DNA of 64,000 nt from Watersipora subatra (taxonomy: Eukaryota; Bryozoa; Gymnolaemata; Cheilostomatida; Watersiporidae), in assembly GCF_963576615.1 (NCBI RefSeq), contig NC_088708.1, positions 59,879,196 to 59,943,195 on the forward strand. Reading direction: 5' to 3'. Shown piece after piece: positions 12,401 to 24,409 of the stretch (the first letter of the stretch is position 1; every line of letters starts with the position of its first letter). A program made the position numbers and the translations under genes. A model generated the notes under the pieces. That model did no database searches, had not been told where the DNA came from, and saw nothing but the letters and a program-made list of their open reading frames with translations.

Positions 12401-15400
12401 ACTGTACTATCAACAGTCAGCAGCAGTGTGCAGGAATGTGTTACAGCTGCATCAACTATTCCTTACAGTTTCTAGAACTTTTCTTGTATCAGTCTTTAAG
12501 AGGTTCGCATCAAGAGAGTAGATCCTACGAAAGCCAGTTTCTCCTTTAGATGTAAACAAGTATCATTATCAGGTTGTTATAATTTGTTGTTAATTTTTAG
12601 TGGCTCTACCTGCAAATTCATTTCAAAATACAGTTCTCATTGGAGGCACCGGCGGAGGTCTTGCCATTATTCTACTTATGGCTGTCATTCTAGTTGTTTT
12701 GCTTCTCTGGAAGCGCTCAAGGTAGGTTGATTAATCTGATATAAAATAATAAGTTTTCTCTGCTCTTCATTTGATATTCATTTTTGAGATGTATACCAGT
12801 TTTCACATGCTGTTGTAATACTTGTTTACATGCTACATTAGACCACTCTACTGCCTCTGCTTCGGTCAAAAATGAATTGTGAACTATTGGTGCTGCTGTG
12901 TATCTGATTATGATGGTATTACACAATAGGCACTGTGCGTCAGCGCTGCTGTGTATCTGATGGTATTACACAATAGGCACTGTGTGTCAGCGCTGCTGTG
13001 TATCTGATGGTGTTACACAATAGGCACTGTGTGTCAGCGCTGCTGTGTATCTGATGGTGTTACACAATAGGCACTGTATGTCAGCGCTGCTGTACATAAA
13101 CATGGTGTGCATGTGATGTTGGCAAAATGTGTGATGCATTCAAACTATAATGCAACTCTCATTAACGTCAACCTATTAGTATTATATTTATTTAATCAAC
13201 TAGCTGCAATTTTATAAAACTTTTGCTGCTTTATATTATATTAGGAAAAGAAGTGAAAAAGCAGTTGGGGCGCAACATACTGGTCTAGAAATGAGCTTTG
13301 CCAATGGTAAGTGCTGAGTTTCTATTATTACCTGTTGTTCCTGTTATTTATATAATTAGTTTCATTGAAGAATCTTTGTCATTTGTCTTTTATCTTTTAT
13401 TTATTTCTGGCAATGATGCAGTATCTGACTGAGTAAATAGCTATCATAATTTGTGGTAACTCGGTGTTTTCTGCACTGCTGTAAGGGTAAAGCAATAGAT
13501 AAGACCTGTATAACCTGTGTAAAGAGTTACTCCTTTGTTAGTTCAAAATTCAGAATGTTAACCAACTCTTAGGCTTGTATAGAGTTATTACTTTTAGTCA
13601 AGTTGGCGCACAAATGTGTGTTAACAGTCTTCAATCATAGCCTTTATGTGAAAACTCGCTTGCCAAAATATTTTCTGTATTATGAATACAGAAACGCTCA
13701 ACACCAATTAGCTGTAAAACAAAGCAATTATTACACTATTGTTTTGAACGATATATTTTTGAGCTCTGAAAGAACTTTTATGGGTATGATATAGCAGATG
13801 ACCACCTTGATATATGGAACTTGGACTGTTTATTGATTGCACTGTTTTACAGCTATAATGAGAAGGTCCCGCCATATTGAAGAAGAAGCTGCTGAACCTC
13901 TACTTCATACTAATGAGGATAAGAATCTCTATGCCAATGTTGCATAGAGATCCAATGCCGATGTTGCCCTTCCTATCCTTGTCTCTGAATTTCACCTGGT
14001 TGTTCAGCAGGCTAAGGAAGACAACCCTGACTCCCCGTTTAAGGATGAATATTCAGTAAGCTGTGTGGGACTTTTAGACAAAGTTTTCAAATATACCTCA
14101 ACATGATAATGAAGATTAATTGACACCTGCCATGTTAATATCAGATTTTATATGTTGCTTCAAATGTACTTGAGGTTCCCAGATGAGTGTAACTGAAAAT
14201 TATTTCTATCTAGACAACAAAAGAACTTATTAAATACATTTACTATACCCTTCTAATGCCAATTTAACTCAGTAGCTTATAATCAAATCTGGTCGAATAC
14301 GTTTTTGTTACAAAGAGAGTTTTGCCCATTTGATATTTATAGGTTATTCTTAAGTTTTTTTTTAGCCCCAGTAACGGATTAACACAGGTTTTTTCTTTTA
14401 GCAAATAGGCCATCCAAAGATGGCCTGTAACGATGGGAAAAAGACTGAGAATGCAAAAAAGAATCGATTTAAAGACATCATGGCACGTGAGTCCATATTT
14501 CTCCATATCCTCTTCGATTACTAAACATGTATATGTGTGACATCATATAGCATTGCTTGAACCCATGACCTTTGTCACCATGGCTTTCCCCGCTGTGTAT
14601 ATCATATTTTATGTTACTTCTCATCTTGAACTTAGAACTTACCCTTACTGTTACAGACTTGCATATAATTCTGTTGAGTTTACTCATGCTTGGTTCAATG
14701 GTGCAACATATTAGTTAACCATTATCTTCTGTCATGTATTACTGTCACACTTTATTTATTAATGCTGATATCTCTCCCCCATGACTGCTTTTATATCTTT
14801 TTACTCTCTCTAGTTTTACTTTCAATATCAGTCCCATCTCTTCATATACCTTCTTTGTTATTTTTATTTGGAGTGACCTGCCCTGTACTATTAGTTTTAC
14901 CAGGTTTTTGATTTCATCTTTGGCATTCTGTTATCCTTCTATGCGATGTTCTTGCTGTGTGTTCATTTTAATGTCTATTCATCACAGTGTATTTGTTCAG
15001 AATGTAATAGCTTACATATCTGCTCAGCTGAAACTTTTTAACTTTAATTTTATTCAAGCTGTCACATTTTATTTAATATTTTAAAAATGAACTTCACAAA
15101 ATTTTAGGAAATTTCATCAGAACATAACAGTTTCTTCATATTATTTGCGGTTTTTGATATTTGAGTTGGTCGGATTGCCAGGATATTTTAAGATTAAGAT
15201 AGATAAAACTTAATCACAGTTAGAACACTCAGATGAAGTGAAAGTGTGGTAATGATGTCTATAGTTGTAAAGAGACCGACAGAATAGAGACTCATAATGC
15301 TGCAACATGAATGCAATAGCCAATATTAACTATCGCAATGATAACAAGTAGTGACATTATTTCACATGGATTTTTCTCCTGAGCGTTTGAATTGTGATCA

Positions 15401-18400
15401 AGTTTTGTTGGTTTTAATCTTGAAACATCTTGCCTGTCAGATCACCTCAAACATAAAAAACAACTGTGAATGATAGTAAAGTACCGATACTTTCTGATAG
15501 AATCTACTAAAATTGTATAAGTTCACCCTTGAGGTCATGTTCAGTCTATTATTTATCTGGTCGGATTTATTCCTGATTTACTTTTGTTTTCAGCACTATG
15601 ATTAGTAACAACGCTGGGCTCTGTAGCATGTGAAGCTGTGAAGTTTTTTATTTGTGTGTTATCTCTCTATAGTTAAATGTAATTTTCTCATGTTTGAGTA
15701 TTTAGTAGGCTTATTGCACCAGTGGGTTGTCACTAGCTGTAAACTCCGAGTTTTCGTCGATTGTTTTGGACACTCCCACTCCGGTGAATCACTTGTAGTA
15801 AAATACCAATGCAGACCACAGTTTTTGTTGGTTTTAAGACTAGATATTAGCCTAACCAAAAATATTGTTAGTTGTCCTACTTCTGACATGACTATAAAAT
15901 GATTTACACTGATCTACTCATCGCTATTAACCTGTTTAATGTAAGAGCATATTTTTATACCTCAGGGCTTGTGTGTCAGAATAACCATAGCACTAATGTA
16001 AAGGATCCTGTATGACCCTTCACTCCTCCACACTAAGAGAACCAGCCATTTCGAGTTGTAACGAGCACATATATTCAACTCGTATAATATTAAAATATAA
16101 CGTAGAGTATGGTACAATCAACACAACAGTCTGGCTTGAGTGCTCCTTAGATAGTGCCAGGAGTGAGGATCTTGCAAGTCTCCTTAAGCCCACCCCTCTG
16201 GCTTGGATGGGGCTGGCTAGTCACCTTTCCTCTGGCCAATCTTTGGCTGGTTGGGCCTTCTCTCGGTTTGGCCTTCTCTCGGTTTGGCTGGACCAAACTC
16301 GAGGGCTGGTCGGGGTTTGTTATACTGGTCCCAGTTGAAGGCCGACTGGCATCCGTTATACTAGCATTCGTTACTTGTCATTCCATGTTTCTCAAGTACG
16401 ATTACATATCAGCCTATCCGCATATTGAGGCCCTATGTTGCACAGCAAATCTCTGTGGCATGAGGCTCACCACTTGTGTTCCCGTCATAGATATAGTAAA
16501 CCCTAGATTGATGAATAGCTATCATTACAATGGAGCAAAAGTGAGGCCTATAATTGGCTGTTGTTCTCACGACGTTACGTCGCAGTGATGTGCATCATAG
16601 CATCAGAGCCTTCAATTGAGCAATGAGTTTAGTAGTGAAAGCATGTTTGTCCTACTAATTTGTAAGTCATAAACGTTACAATAAGACCAAATTCTTGGTG
16701 AAATGTCATCAGAGGAGACTACCACACCCCAGGTATGTGAACTCACAATAAAATATTTAAATACTTGGTACTTGCACATGTACTATATCATTGGTTCACG
16801 TTGTAAGTTACAACTGGAAACAAACTAAATACCAACTCAACTGAACTTGTCTTATCATGGTTACCATGTCTTACCTGGTCTCATAACAATGAACATACCT
16901 TTCTATGATTATTCTGAATTGAAAGTGAAGTGAATGAATGCTTGGGACTATCAAAAGAAAGAGTGTCTATACTGATTACAACAACACATATTACAAACTT
17001 GTCTCTCAGCTGATAGGGTTGTAATCTTGCTTGGCATGATTGATCAAATGCCTTTTTGTCTCATTCCAAGTAATGTAATGATATTCATTCTACTACATGT
17101 ATGTATTGTTAATGTTTAGGCTAAGCAAAAGTCAAGCAGCAGCTGGTGCTGTGCCTATGGATGTTCAAGCAATCCTGAGAAATGCCCACATCTGGCGTTT
17201 CACCGCTTTCCAAACGAGAAACGAGCTAAAACCTGTAATGCCTGGGTGAAGGCGGTGCGAAGACAGGATTGGACTCCAACATCAAGCCCTGTATTATGCA
17301 GTGGACATTTTCAGAAAGACTGCTACCAGGTTCCACTAGGCATTGGAAGAAAACCAATTCTAAAATCTGACACAATACCTACAATATTTACAGCTTATCC
17401 AACCTACCTTTAGCCAAAAGCTGTGAAAAGACGGACACCAACCATAAGAACAGAAAGCCTGCCGAAATGTGGAAGAACATCTCAGACAGCAGCCAGCACC
17501 AAAATACCTGACCCTGAAAATACTACACCTGGTGATACTACTGTTCATGATGATGAGCAACCTGCAGCTTCTGACAATCAGGACACACCTACAGCCTTGA
17601 CAACGAGCTGCCGACGTGGTGGTAGACCTAAACAGCCTGCTGTCACACGTATCTCAATATTAAAAAGAAGAATCAAAACTCTACAGCAGAGAGTCCGTCG
17701 ATTAGAGCAGAGGAATAGGATTCAAAATAATTTGATCACAATACTGAAAAAGGACAATAAACTTGACAATATAGAGCTTACATCGATGGATGTTTAGGAG
17801 AATTATTGTCAAATGAAACCACAAACAAAGCTAGAAAGACTAAAAAGACTTACAGCAAAAAGGTAAAAGAGTTTGCCATAACATTGTTCTATTAATCTCC
17901 CAAGGCTTATGAATACCTGCGGACACTTTACATTGCCAATTCATGCATTATCCGATCATGGTTCGAAACAGTAGAGTGCCAGCCTCGTTTTTTGACAGAT
18001 GTCATCAAGAATTTGAAGAATGCCATCCACAGATAACTGCTTCTAAATCTCATTTGATTCATTAGTTTGTTATTAGTTTAATTTCTATTTGGTCACTCTT
18101 TGTATTATCAATGATATAGAAGCTTCTAAATCATTGGTATTATCCATTACCATGTGTCTAAGATTCTTGCCTTTCTCATCCAAAGTCAGTTTTATATGTT
18201 ATCAATAAAATCTGCAGTCTCACATGCACACAAACTATGGAAAAATTGAGCAGTTTTTAGTGTTAAATCAATAGGAGTTCATAGATCAGCTGATTCACTT
18301 TACACATCACCATGACGTTGCGTCATGCTAATTATAGGCCTCACTTGTTTTGATTATTTCCATATCTAGGGTTTACTATATCTATGGTTCACATCAAACT

Positions 18401-20413
18401 TCATAGCAAATTATCGCTAAAGTTCTGTAAGAATAATATGTGTAACCACAGCTAGACTACAAATTACAAATTGATATGTAGTGCAATTTATTTTTATGAT
18501 GTTTACTTTTAATTGTTTTGTTGCATCGGCTGTTAGGATGTTATAACATCATTTTGCTAAGTGCTTTTTTAATGGTTTTAAAGCTGTATAGCCAATAATT
18601 TCCAGGTTCCATTGCGTCTACACAGTTTCCAAATGTGGGAATACCTTGAGACTTTTGTTGGCTAAAGAAAAATGAAAAAGTTGCATGTCTTGTATTTAGC
18701 ACCCTGGTATTGTTGTTAAATAAGTGTGATCCCTATGTGCCACCTGTCATGATTGTGTGGAGAGTATTGACTAGCCTTGGATACTTTGATGTAGAAAGAG
18801 ACAATGTTTTCCGATGCAATGCTTGTGTGATTTTCATTTCAAAGGTCTGCTTGAGTTTTTATGTTTGTTAAACAACTGGTTTGCCATTATTTTCCCCTCA
18901 CTACCTTCTTCCTGTAGCACGCAGTTCAACCTTTACACAGTGTTATTTCACAGCTCAGAGATCTTTTACAACACCTTAATAAATGCTGCAGGTAGTTAAA
19001 CATCACAGTCAAACAAAAGCCGTATCTAAAATTAAATTGATATGTTTTCTTTGTTACTTCACCTTAGAGATATGCAAACAGAGTTTTTTCTCAATGATAT
19101 GTGACTTTAGAGCTAAATATTCTGCGTACTCTATTCTAAATTAAACTTGGTCAAGTTTTAACAAATTATATATCTTTTTTTGCTAATTGCATGTTTTCAC
19201 GCCATACTTTTTTACTAATTTATTTTTCACTTAAGACATTGTAATAATTCCAGAGTTTTCAAAACTTGTATGTTGGAATTACTGCCGGTATGGAACCACA
19301 TATATGTATTTGCTCATATTTTACATCTTATGCTGGAGACTTCATATGTTGAGGTAATCTTTAGTAGAGGTTGGACTGTATATATACATACTTGGGTAAT
19401 CCATAATACTGAGCTGAAATTCTATGAGAACTATTTTCATATTTACCTTCTCTATTTTTTTTAAGTGTTTAGTTATTCAGGACTCTATCTCTGATATGGT
19501 AAAACATCATTTTATTGCCATGTGTTACAGCTGACGCTACAAGAGTAAAGCTGACTATAGCCAATGACTCAGACACAGATTATATCAACGCTAACTACAT
19601 TCAGGTATTATGGTAGACTATCAAGGCTCACTATCCTTACAAGGCCAGCTTTTCTAATCCCTTATTACTGATGGGCAGATAGCTCATGTAATCTCATAGC
19701 CTGGTTTTATGCCTTTAGTGAGCCTTCACAGGTGAAGGGAGATGAGCACACTCCTACACAATACAAGTAGTTGTGGGTTCATAAAATCCGATATAACTAC
19801 CAAGTAGTATGAACCTTGCCAAGGTGTGTCATTACAGCCTTTTTAAACCACCCAACTTATATAAGACACACAAAAAGCTTATGAGGTCTGTAATATTTTT
19901 GCTTTACAATAGTATGATATAAAAACTGTACCAAGATAGTTTCTGTACTTTTACTGTACCCTTGCAGAAACTGTTTAATTCATTGCACAACTTTCTTTAT
20001 TCATTGATTTTACTTCATCCGTTGCTACTAACCCTGCCATTATATCAGATTTTATGATCTGCTTATAGAAGTGTTTTTGATTATCAATGTTTAATATTGT
20101 GTCATATGCCTTGTCATCAAAACCTTTACAGTTACATTGTCATCTCTTCATGAACTGTAAAGAGAAACAGTGAGTGTGAAATATTATAATTTTAGTATAT
20201 TTCTGTAATTATTTCTATTTATAAGCCTTTTGATTAGACCCCTTCAAAACAGTGACAATCTTCTCCAGAGTTGCGCCCTCCTAACAGTAGGGGTGACATA
20301 ATTTCTAGATTTGCTTCAATGTATGCCATAGTTTTCTGCTAACTTGAAGCTATCAGTCATCTCTATATGATTGCAGGATGCCAAGAAGAGAAATAAATTT
20401 ATAGCATGTCAAG
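9405..20413 (+). CDS. Receptor-type protein tyrosine phosphatase, partial, with in-frame stop
   Basis: Nine exons join in perfect phase: 9405-9517, 10434-10629, 11982-12362, 12601-12721, 13245-13306, 13853-14055, 14402-14486, 19531-19604 and 20377-20413. The order of parts is: a fibronectin III domain (SVLLEWTISDQ to WSEYTVFWTKPA); the juxtamembrane ectodomain with YGSYINKPL and GNYAFYIGLKPVTEE; a transmembrane helix (GGLAIILLMAVILVVLLLW) followed by KRSRKRSEK; a cytoplasmic linker (EFHLVVQQAKEDNPDSPFKDEYS); then the start of the phosphatase domain, with KKNRFKDI, DATRVKL, DYINANYIQ and NKFIACQG. These are the canonical N-terminal PTP motifs, including substrate-loop KNRY-like residues. Such receptors dephosphorylate tyrosines at the plasma membrane. 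Two oddities: an in-frame TAG at 13945-13947 inside the linker exon, and no exon for the WPD loop or HCx5R signature anywhere in the window. The gene is either decaying, read through, or continued after a very long intron. Confidence 0.85.
10730..11290 (+). repeat. Partial copy of the hAT element found at 36322
   Basis: Block-by-block similarity to the interior of the hAT element at 36322-37439: CTGCCTTCAAAGCTG against CTGCCTTTAAAGTTA, TGATTATGCTGGC against TGATTATGTTGGC, CGGGTAAAACT, and CCATAGTCCATGTT against CTATAGTCCGTGTT. The TAGARGTGGAAC ends are not present, so it is an end-less, older relic in the receptor phosphatase intron. Confidence 0.6.
11303..11424. repeat. 60-bp tandem duplication
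   Basis: Two near-identical copies of a unit beginning TTCTTATATCAGCAGCTAT and ending ACAAGACTGTATA, intronic. Confidence 0.7.
11982..12362 (+). CDS. Intact juxtamembrane ectodomain exon (copy 3)
   Basis: A 381-base exon, phase 1 to phase 1, part of the receptor phosphatase model. It reads without stops from IEWSFSEQKPVVDD through YESLLIAVQKKSK, SSADIETNEDYYITAEL and YGSYINKPLQFGNYAFY to YWQIEIG. It serves as the reference for the two decayed copies at 3591 and 8186. The motif Y-G-x-Y-x-N-x-P-L just outside the membrane is typical of invertebrate receptor tyrosine phosphatases. Confidence 0.85.
12890..13096. repeat. 47-bp minisatellite, about four copies
   Basis: Units built on GTCAGCGCTGCTGTGTATCT followed by GATGGTGTTACACAATAGGC, in the intron after the transmembrane exon. 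Copies differ by a few bases. Confidence 0.8.
13945..13947 (+). other. In-frame TAG in receptor phosphatase linker exon
   Basis: The exon 13853-14055 is in phase with both neighbours, so the frame is certain within the model: NLYANVA, TAG, RSNADVALPILVSEF. Open reading resumes directly after the stop. GCCAATGTTGC (13933) and GCCGATGTTGC (13957) flank it, 24 bases apart, suggesting a small local duplication. Confidence 0.75.
14487..16477. other. Intron of the receptor phosphatase, left part
   Basis: Mostly AT-rich without recognisable content. A GC-rich patch at 16180-16345 carries a direct repeat of TCTCGGTTTGGCC/TCTCGGTTTGGCT and flanking CTGG-rich sequence, of unknown origin. Confidence 0.35.
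16486..18386 (+). mobile_element. P-element-like DNA transposon, internally deleted
   Basis: A 1,901-bp element bounded by a perfect 23-base terminal inverted repeat (CATAGATATAGTAAACCC at the left end, its complement at the right). Subterminal inverted blocks follow: GTGAGGCCTATAATT at 16541 against its complement at 18330-18344, and a second block ending GTGATGTG. Flanking 8-base sequences GTTCCCGT (16478) and GTTCACAT (18387) are a diverged 8-bp target duplication, the length used by P elements. It carries the THAP and first transposase segments but no RNase-H catalytic core, so it is non-autonomous. It lies in a receptor phosphatase intron, in the same orientation as the gene. Confidence 0.85.
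16703..18036 (+). pseudogene. P-like (THAP9-type) transposase remnant
   Basis: Exon 16703-16732 (MSSEETTTPQ) ends at GTATGT; the next starts at 17120. It encodes a THAP zinc finger with C2CH ligands (WCCAYGCSSNPEKCP, HRFPNEKRAKTCNAW, LCSGHF) that binds transposon ends. A basic Pro/Thr-rich linker and a coiled coil (SILKRRIKTLQQRVRRLEQR) follow to 17797. An in-frame TAG lies at 17411-17413. After 17785 the homologous frame shifts to KKVKEFAITLFY, a TAA at 17893, then SPKAYEYLRTLYIANSCI and RSWFETVECQPRFLTDV, ending at 18034. This last stretch matches the P element/THAP9 block usually reading EFALTLHFYSPKAY. The RNase-H-like DDE core and the GTP-binding insertion are absent, so the copy is dead. 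Confidence 0.8.
18395..19530. other. Intron of the receptor phosphatase, right part
   Basis: AT-rich. No exon, repeat or transposon end that I can support. Confidence 0.35.
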
Positions 20414-20624
20414 GTACCCTATCAATTCTAAGCAATATAGTTCTTTCTCATATATGTTTGCACATATGTCACACATCATATTTGATATTTTAACTCTTAA
20501 AAACATTCTCATGAGTTTAATAATATGACACTGACTCGCATTCATTTTACAGTCAAACCTTCATTTTCGACCATAATACATGCCACAAGCCTGTTTGAAA
20601 GCAATTTGTCCGACATAAAAAACT

Positions 20625-20850
20625 ATTACTCTTTAGTCCTATATACTGTATAGCAACTGTAATGTAAGTGACTCTCTGGTCTATATACAGTATATTTCTC
20701 TTTAGTCTGTATACTGTATAGTAGGTGTAATATAAGAGACTGTCATGTCTATATACAGTATATTACTCTTAAGTCTGTATACTGTATAGTAGGTTTAATA
20801 TAAGTGACCATTTTGTGTACGTACAATACAGCATATCACTCTTTAGTGTG
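20625..20850. repeat. ~65-bp tandem repeat with TATACTGTATA motif
   Basis: About three and a half copies of a unit containing ACTCTTTAGTCTGTATACTG and GTCTATATACAGTATATT; the CTGTATA/TATACAG motifs are self-complementary, so each unit can fold back. Confidence 0.7.
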
Positions 20851-21050
20851 TGCACTGTATAACTTCAAACATGTGAACTAAGTTTTTCTAAATTACAGTT
20901 CGGAGAAGGACAGATGTCTTGATATGCATGTAAAAGCTGAAAGCCGCATCTAAATATTGAAATGTATCGAAGCTTCCATTGATTGAGGTTGTCCCCATAT
21001 TTTAAATTTGTTGAAGGTATTCCTTTTCCGGCAACATTTTTTTCAACCAA

Positions 21051-23392
21051 TCTACTATATAAACAGCAATCATTGTCTATTTGTCTGCGTATGTGTCCGC
21101 CTTATAGAGTACCATACTTTTCGGACTATTAGCCACTACTAGGTATCTAGGGCGCATTAACGGGAATCTCCGTTTAGTACACGCCTCTATTATACATAAC
21201 CTATTCATCGTTTGCCGTTTTCACACAAAAGTGACGTAATAATTACAACTCTATGGCTTTCTTTTAGCTTCATGACACGCAATGCTTTTTGTCCTCGACG
21301 TATTAGGGCTAATTTGTTTTCGGCAAAGCGATATCGACAATAGACTCTCTCGATATTAGAATTTGGCGATTAAATTTTATTAACTCCATGAAACACGATG
21401 CCGGTTTTATAAACCTCTATTTCTGGCTTTTCTTAAGGTTCAATTGCTAAATCGCTATTAAGGTCACTACTTTTCACGCGGACAATCGTATTATCTCGAG
21501 TAAGAATAGCATCTAGATTCTCTCACCTTCGATCAGACAAAGACACTACAATATTTTATTTTGACATAACATATCGTCGTACCAGTGTCGTCGTATTCAG
21601 AGTTTTAATGGATAGCTGTTGGTGGGACAGTAACATTTTTATACACACACTTCTATGCAAGAATTGTTATTATTAATTCAACATATTCACGGATTTTATT
21701 TTGTTTTCTCAGTTTGTATTAATTGCATCATTACCGTATCATCTTTTATTGTAATTGTTGCAAAACCGACTTAATTTAGCTATTACTTGCTAATTATTTG
21801 AAATTTACATCTAATCCCTTTTACAATTGTCATATTTTTTTCAATTTATTAGACTGGCAGAAAACCTTTTCTTCATAATATGAAGTTTGAAAGTTACAGT
21901 TGTTTGACAAAGTTTGATAAACTTTACAGTTGTTTTTATTTTCTCTTAAATTATTTCAACTACACAAAACACTTTTCTCATGATAGGTTACCTATCATGT
22001 TTTCTCATGTTACCTATGTAGTTTGAATGTTAGAATAGCAAATGTTGTTATATATGTTAAATACAAATAGATTTTCTGTGCAAAGACTTTTTTATTACCC
22101 GGGTACAAGTACAGCTTATGGTGTGAAATGTTGAAAAAATACTTTACCGAAGTTGTTTTCTCGCCTTGAAGTGGATTAAAATTTACATTATTTTATTTTA
22201 ATGGGAAACATTGTTTCGGATCTCGAACTTCTGGAACTGATTATGTTTGAGAACTGAGGTTCCACTATACGTTATCAAAAGATTTAGGTTGCTGAAAGTT
22301 ATGAAGTTTTAAATTTACATTGGTTTGAAAACCTTTACAGTTGTTTTATTTATTTTTAAATCAGTTGTCCTGCACAAAACCTTTTCCTCATGATATGAAG
22401 TTTGAAAGTTGTAGTTGTTTGAAAAAGTTTGAAAACCTTTACAGTTGTTTTATTTTCTCTCTTAATTTATTTCAACTACACAAAACACTTCTTTCATGAT
22501 ATGTAGTTTGAAAGTTAGAATGGCAAATGTTGTTATATGTTAAATACAAATCAATTTTGTATGCAAAGACTTTTTTTAATATCCGGGCAATGACGGGTAG
22601 CACAGCTAGGCTTGGAGCCATCGCGTCACTTGGGGATGCGCGGGAGACCTTTTCGCCCCGCGTACAGCGAGAGTCTCCAGGCGCGGCTTTCGGGATGAAT
22701 GAGTTGGCGAGTGCGAGGCGATTGATTGCAAAGCGATTGAGTGCTAGGCAATTGATTGCGAATGCGAGGCGATTGGCTGCGAGACGATTGATTGCGAGTG
22801 CAAGGTGATTGATTGCAAGGCGAGTGGGAGGTGATTGCAAGGCGAGTGCGAGGCGATTGATTGCGAGGCGATTGATTGTGAGGCAAATTGATTGCGAGGA
22901 GAGTGCAAGGCGATTGATTGCGAGGCGCGCAGGCCGATTGAGTGTGAGGCGCGCAGGCCGATTGAGTGTGAGGCGGGTGCCGCCTGATTGATTGCAAGGC
23001 GATTGATTGCGATTGCAAACCGATTGATTGCGAGGCGAGTGCAAGAGCGCGATTGTTAACTGCGAGGGGGGTAAAGACTGGTCAGCCGAGGCGGGGCTCA
23101 GTGGCAGAAGTGCGCGATCGTCAACTGCAAATATAGACGGGTATGAACGGATGCATGAATCTAGACACATCAATCTAGAATGTTTACTAGATTTTACACG
23201 CATCTAGCGGTAAGACACGTTGCAGATTTCCATTGTTCTCCCCAACATTGACATGTATATGTGCATACATACTCTGATCAGGACAATTTCAGTAGACAGC
23301 ATATTTGGAGTTGTTTTACAGTATGAAAGACAACTCTCAATAAACCTTATGCTGCATGTAAATCTGCTCCTGCAGGCGGTTAATGCAGCTAG
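21051..23392 (+). mobile_element. Non-autonomous Helitron, 2.3 kb
   Basis: The 5' end TCTACTATATAAACAGCAAT, preceded by A, and the next 150 bases match the 5' end of the big Helitron at 28754. The last 180 bases match 37770-37958, and the similarity stops in both at GCAGCTAG followed by T, which is the CTRR-T terminus expected of Helitrons. There is no Rep/helicase. Inside are two related AT-rich blocks (21880-22090 and 22320-22575), each ending in a CCGGG-containing hairpin that looks like an older 3' terminus (the second ends CACAGCTAG at 22609), and a GC-rich minisatellite. It probably grew by end duplication or by readthrough of an earlier terminus. Confidence 0.75.
22690..23060. repeat. 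GC-rich ~15-bp minisatellite (GAGGCGATTGATTGC)
   Basis: Some twenty degenerate copies of GAGGCGATTGATTGC and GCGAGTGCAAGGCGATTG inside the non-autonomous Helitron. The period is a multiple of three, so long open frames appear on both strands; these are not genes. Confidence 0.8.
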
Positions 23393-23581
23393 TTTCAATA
23401 TAAAGCTCCCTTTGCATTCACACACATCAAGTCTATTTCCAGATCTCCTTTTACCAAAGAGACAAGTCTCAGTGTAAAACTAATGACCTTTCCAAAAGTT
23501 ATAACAACTCACATTGGTTTTTGAACATAATTAAGCTTTTACACTGTTTGGGCTAGTTTAGGAAAGTATGTACAGTAGAAG

Positions 23582-24402
23582 CAATGATATACAGCCCCCA
23601 AGGATAGCCGACGGCTCTCATATGGGCGGGTTTCATGATGGAGCTCTGTTGGGATGAACACGGCACCCGAACAAACAAATATGCTGAATAAAGCCCCTTG
23701 GAAATTTACAAATATTATGAACTATAGTGGTTGTTTTACTTATCTGTTGAATTCATTTTGTTGTCAAATAAATATAGTATCCCAATATTGTCACCATTAT
23801 GATCAGTCAGTTGCCATTCGCAAGCATGCGTGATGTTAATAGTAACAATCATAAAATAGCCCAAATTCAGTTTTATATTTAGATTTTGAGTATGAAAACT
23901 ACGCTGCACAGCTTTGCCTGCTGTCCCATCTAATTGGCCAGGTAAAACAATGTGACAACGATGAAAGACTTTGTCATTTTATATTAGGGGTGGCAAAATA
24001 TTAATCAAAAACTAGGTAAAAAAGGCCATTGTTCGGGTAACTTCGTGTAAATTATATTCAACTATAAGCATATACTACGACCTTTACAAATTTTAAAATT
24101 ACTAAAAGTAGGTAATTTGAAATGTTTTATTTTGCATGGATCAATTATTTTGGTTAGGTATCACCCCTACAATGTAGAAATTCAAGGTTTGCTATTGTGA
24201 ACCGCGGGGTCTACTGACTGAATGAGCTAATGAAACGATAACAGCGAGTCATGTTTTCCAAAACCTAACAAGGCAATGCGACCGCCCCGCGAGAGTCGTG
24301 TTTGCTCCGAAACCCAGGCTAGCACAATCCTAACAGGGCTCCATCATTAAACCCCGCCCTTACGATAGCCGTCGGCTATTCTTGGGGGGCTGTATATCAT
24401 TG
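23582..24402. mobile_element. 821-bp MITE with long inverted repeats and 7-bp target duplication
   Basis: Ends CAATGATATACAGCCCCC at the left and its complement at the right; the inverted repeat extends about 70 bases with a few mismatches (left ATAGCCGACGGCT, right AGCCGTCGGCTAT). It is flanked by GTAGAAG at 23575-23581 and 24403-24409. It has no coding capacity. CA...TG ends with a 7-8-bp duplication would suit the P or hAT superfamilies; the TIR start resembles that of the P-like element at 16486, but this is weak. Confidence 0.85.
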
Positions 24403-24409
24403 GTAGAAG

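Noticed and set aside
22472-23203. Open frames of 130-243 codons
   Set aside because: Generated by the GATTGATTGC minisatellite inside a Helitron; both strands are open and no domain is seen.
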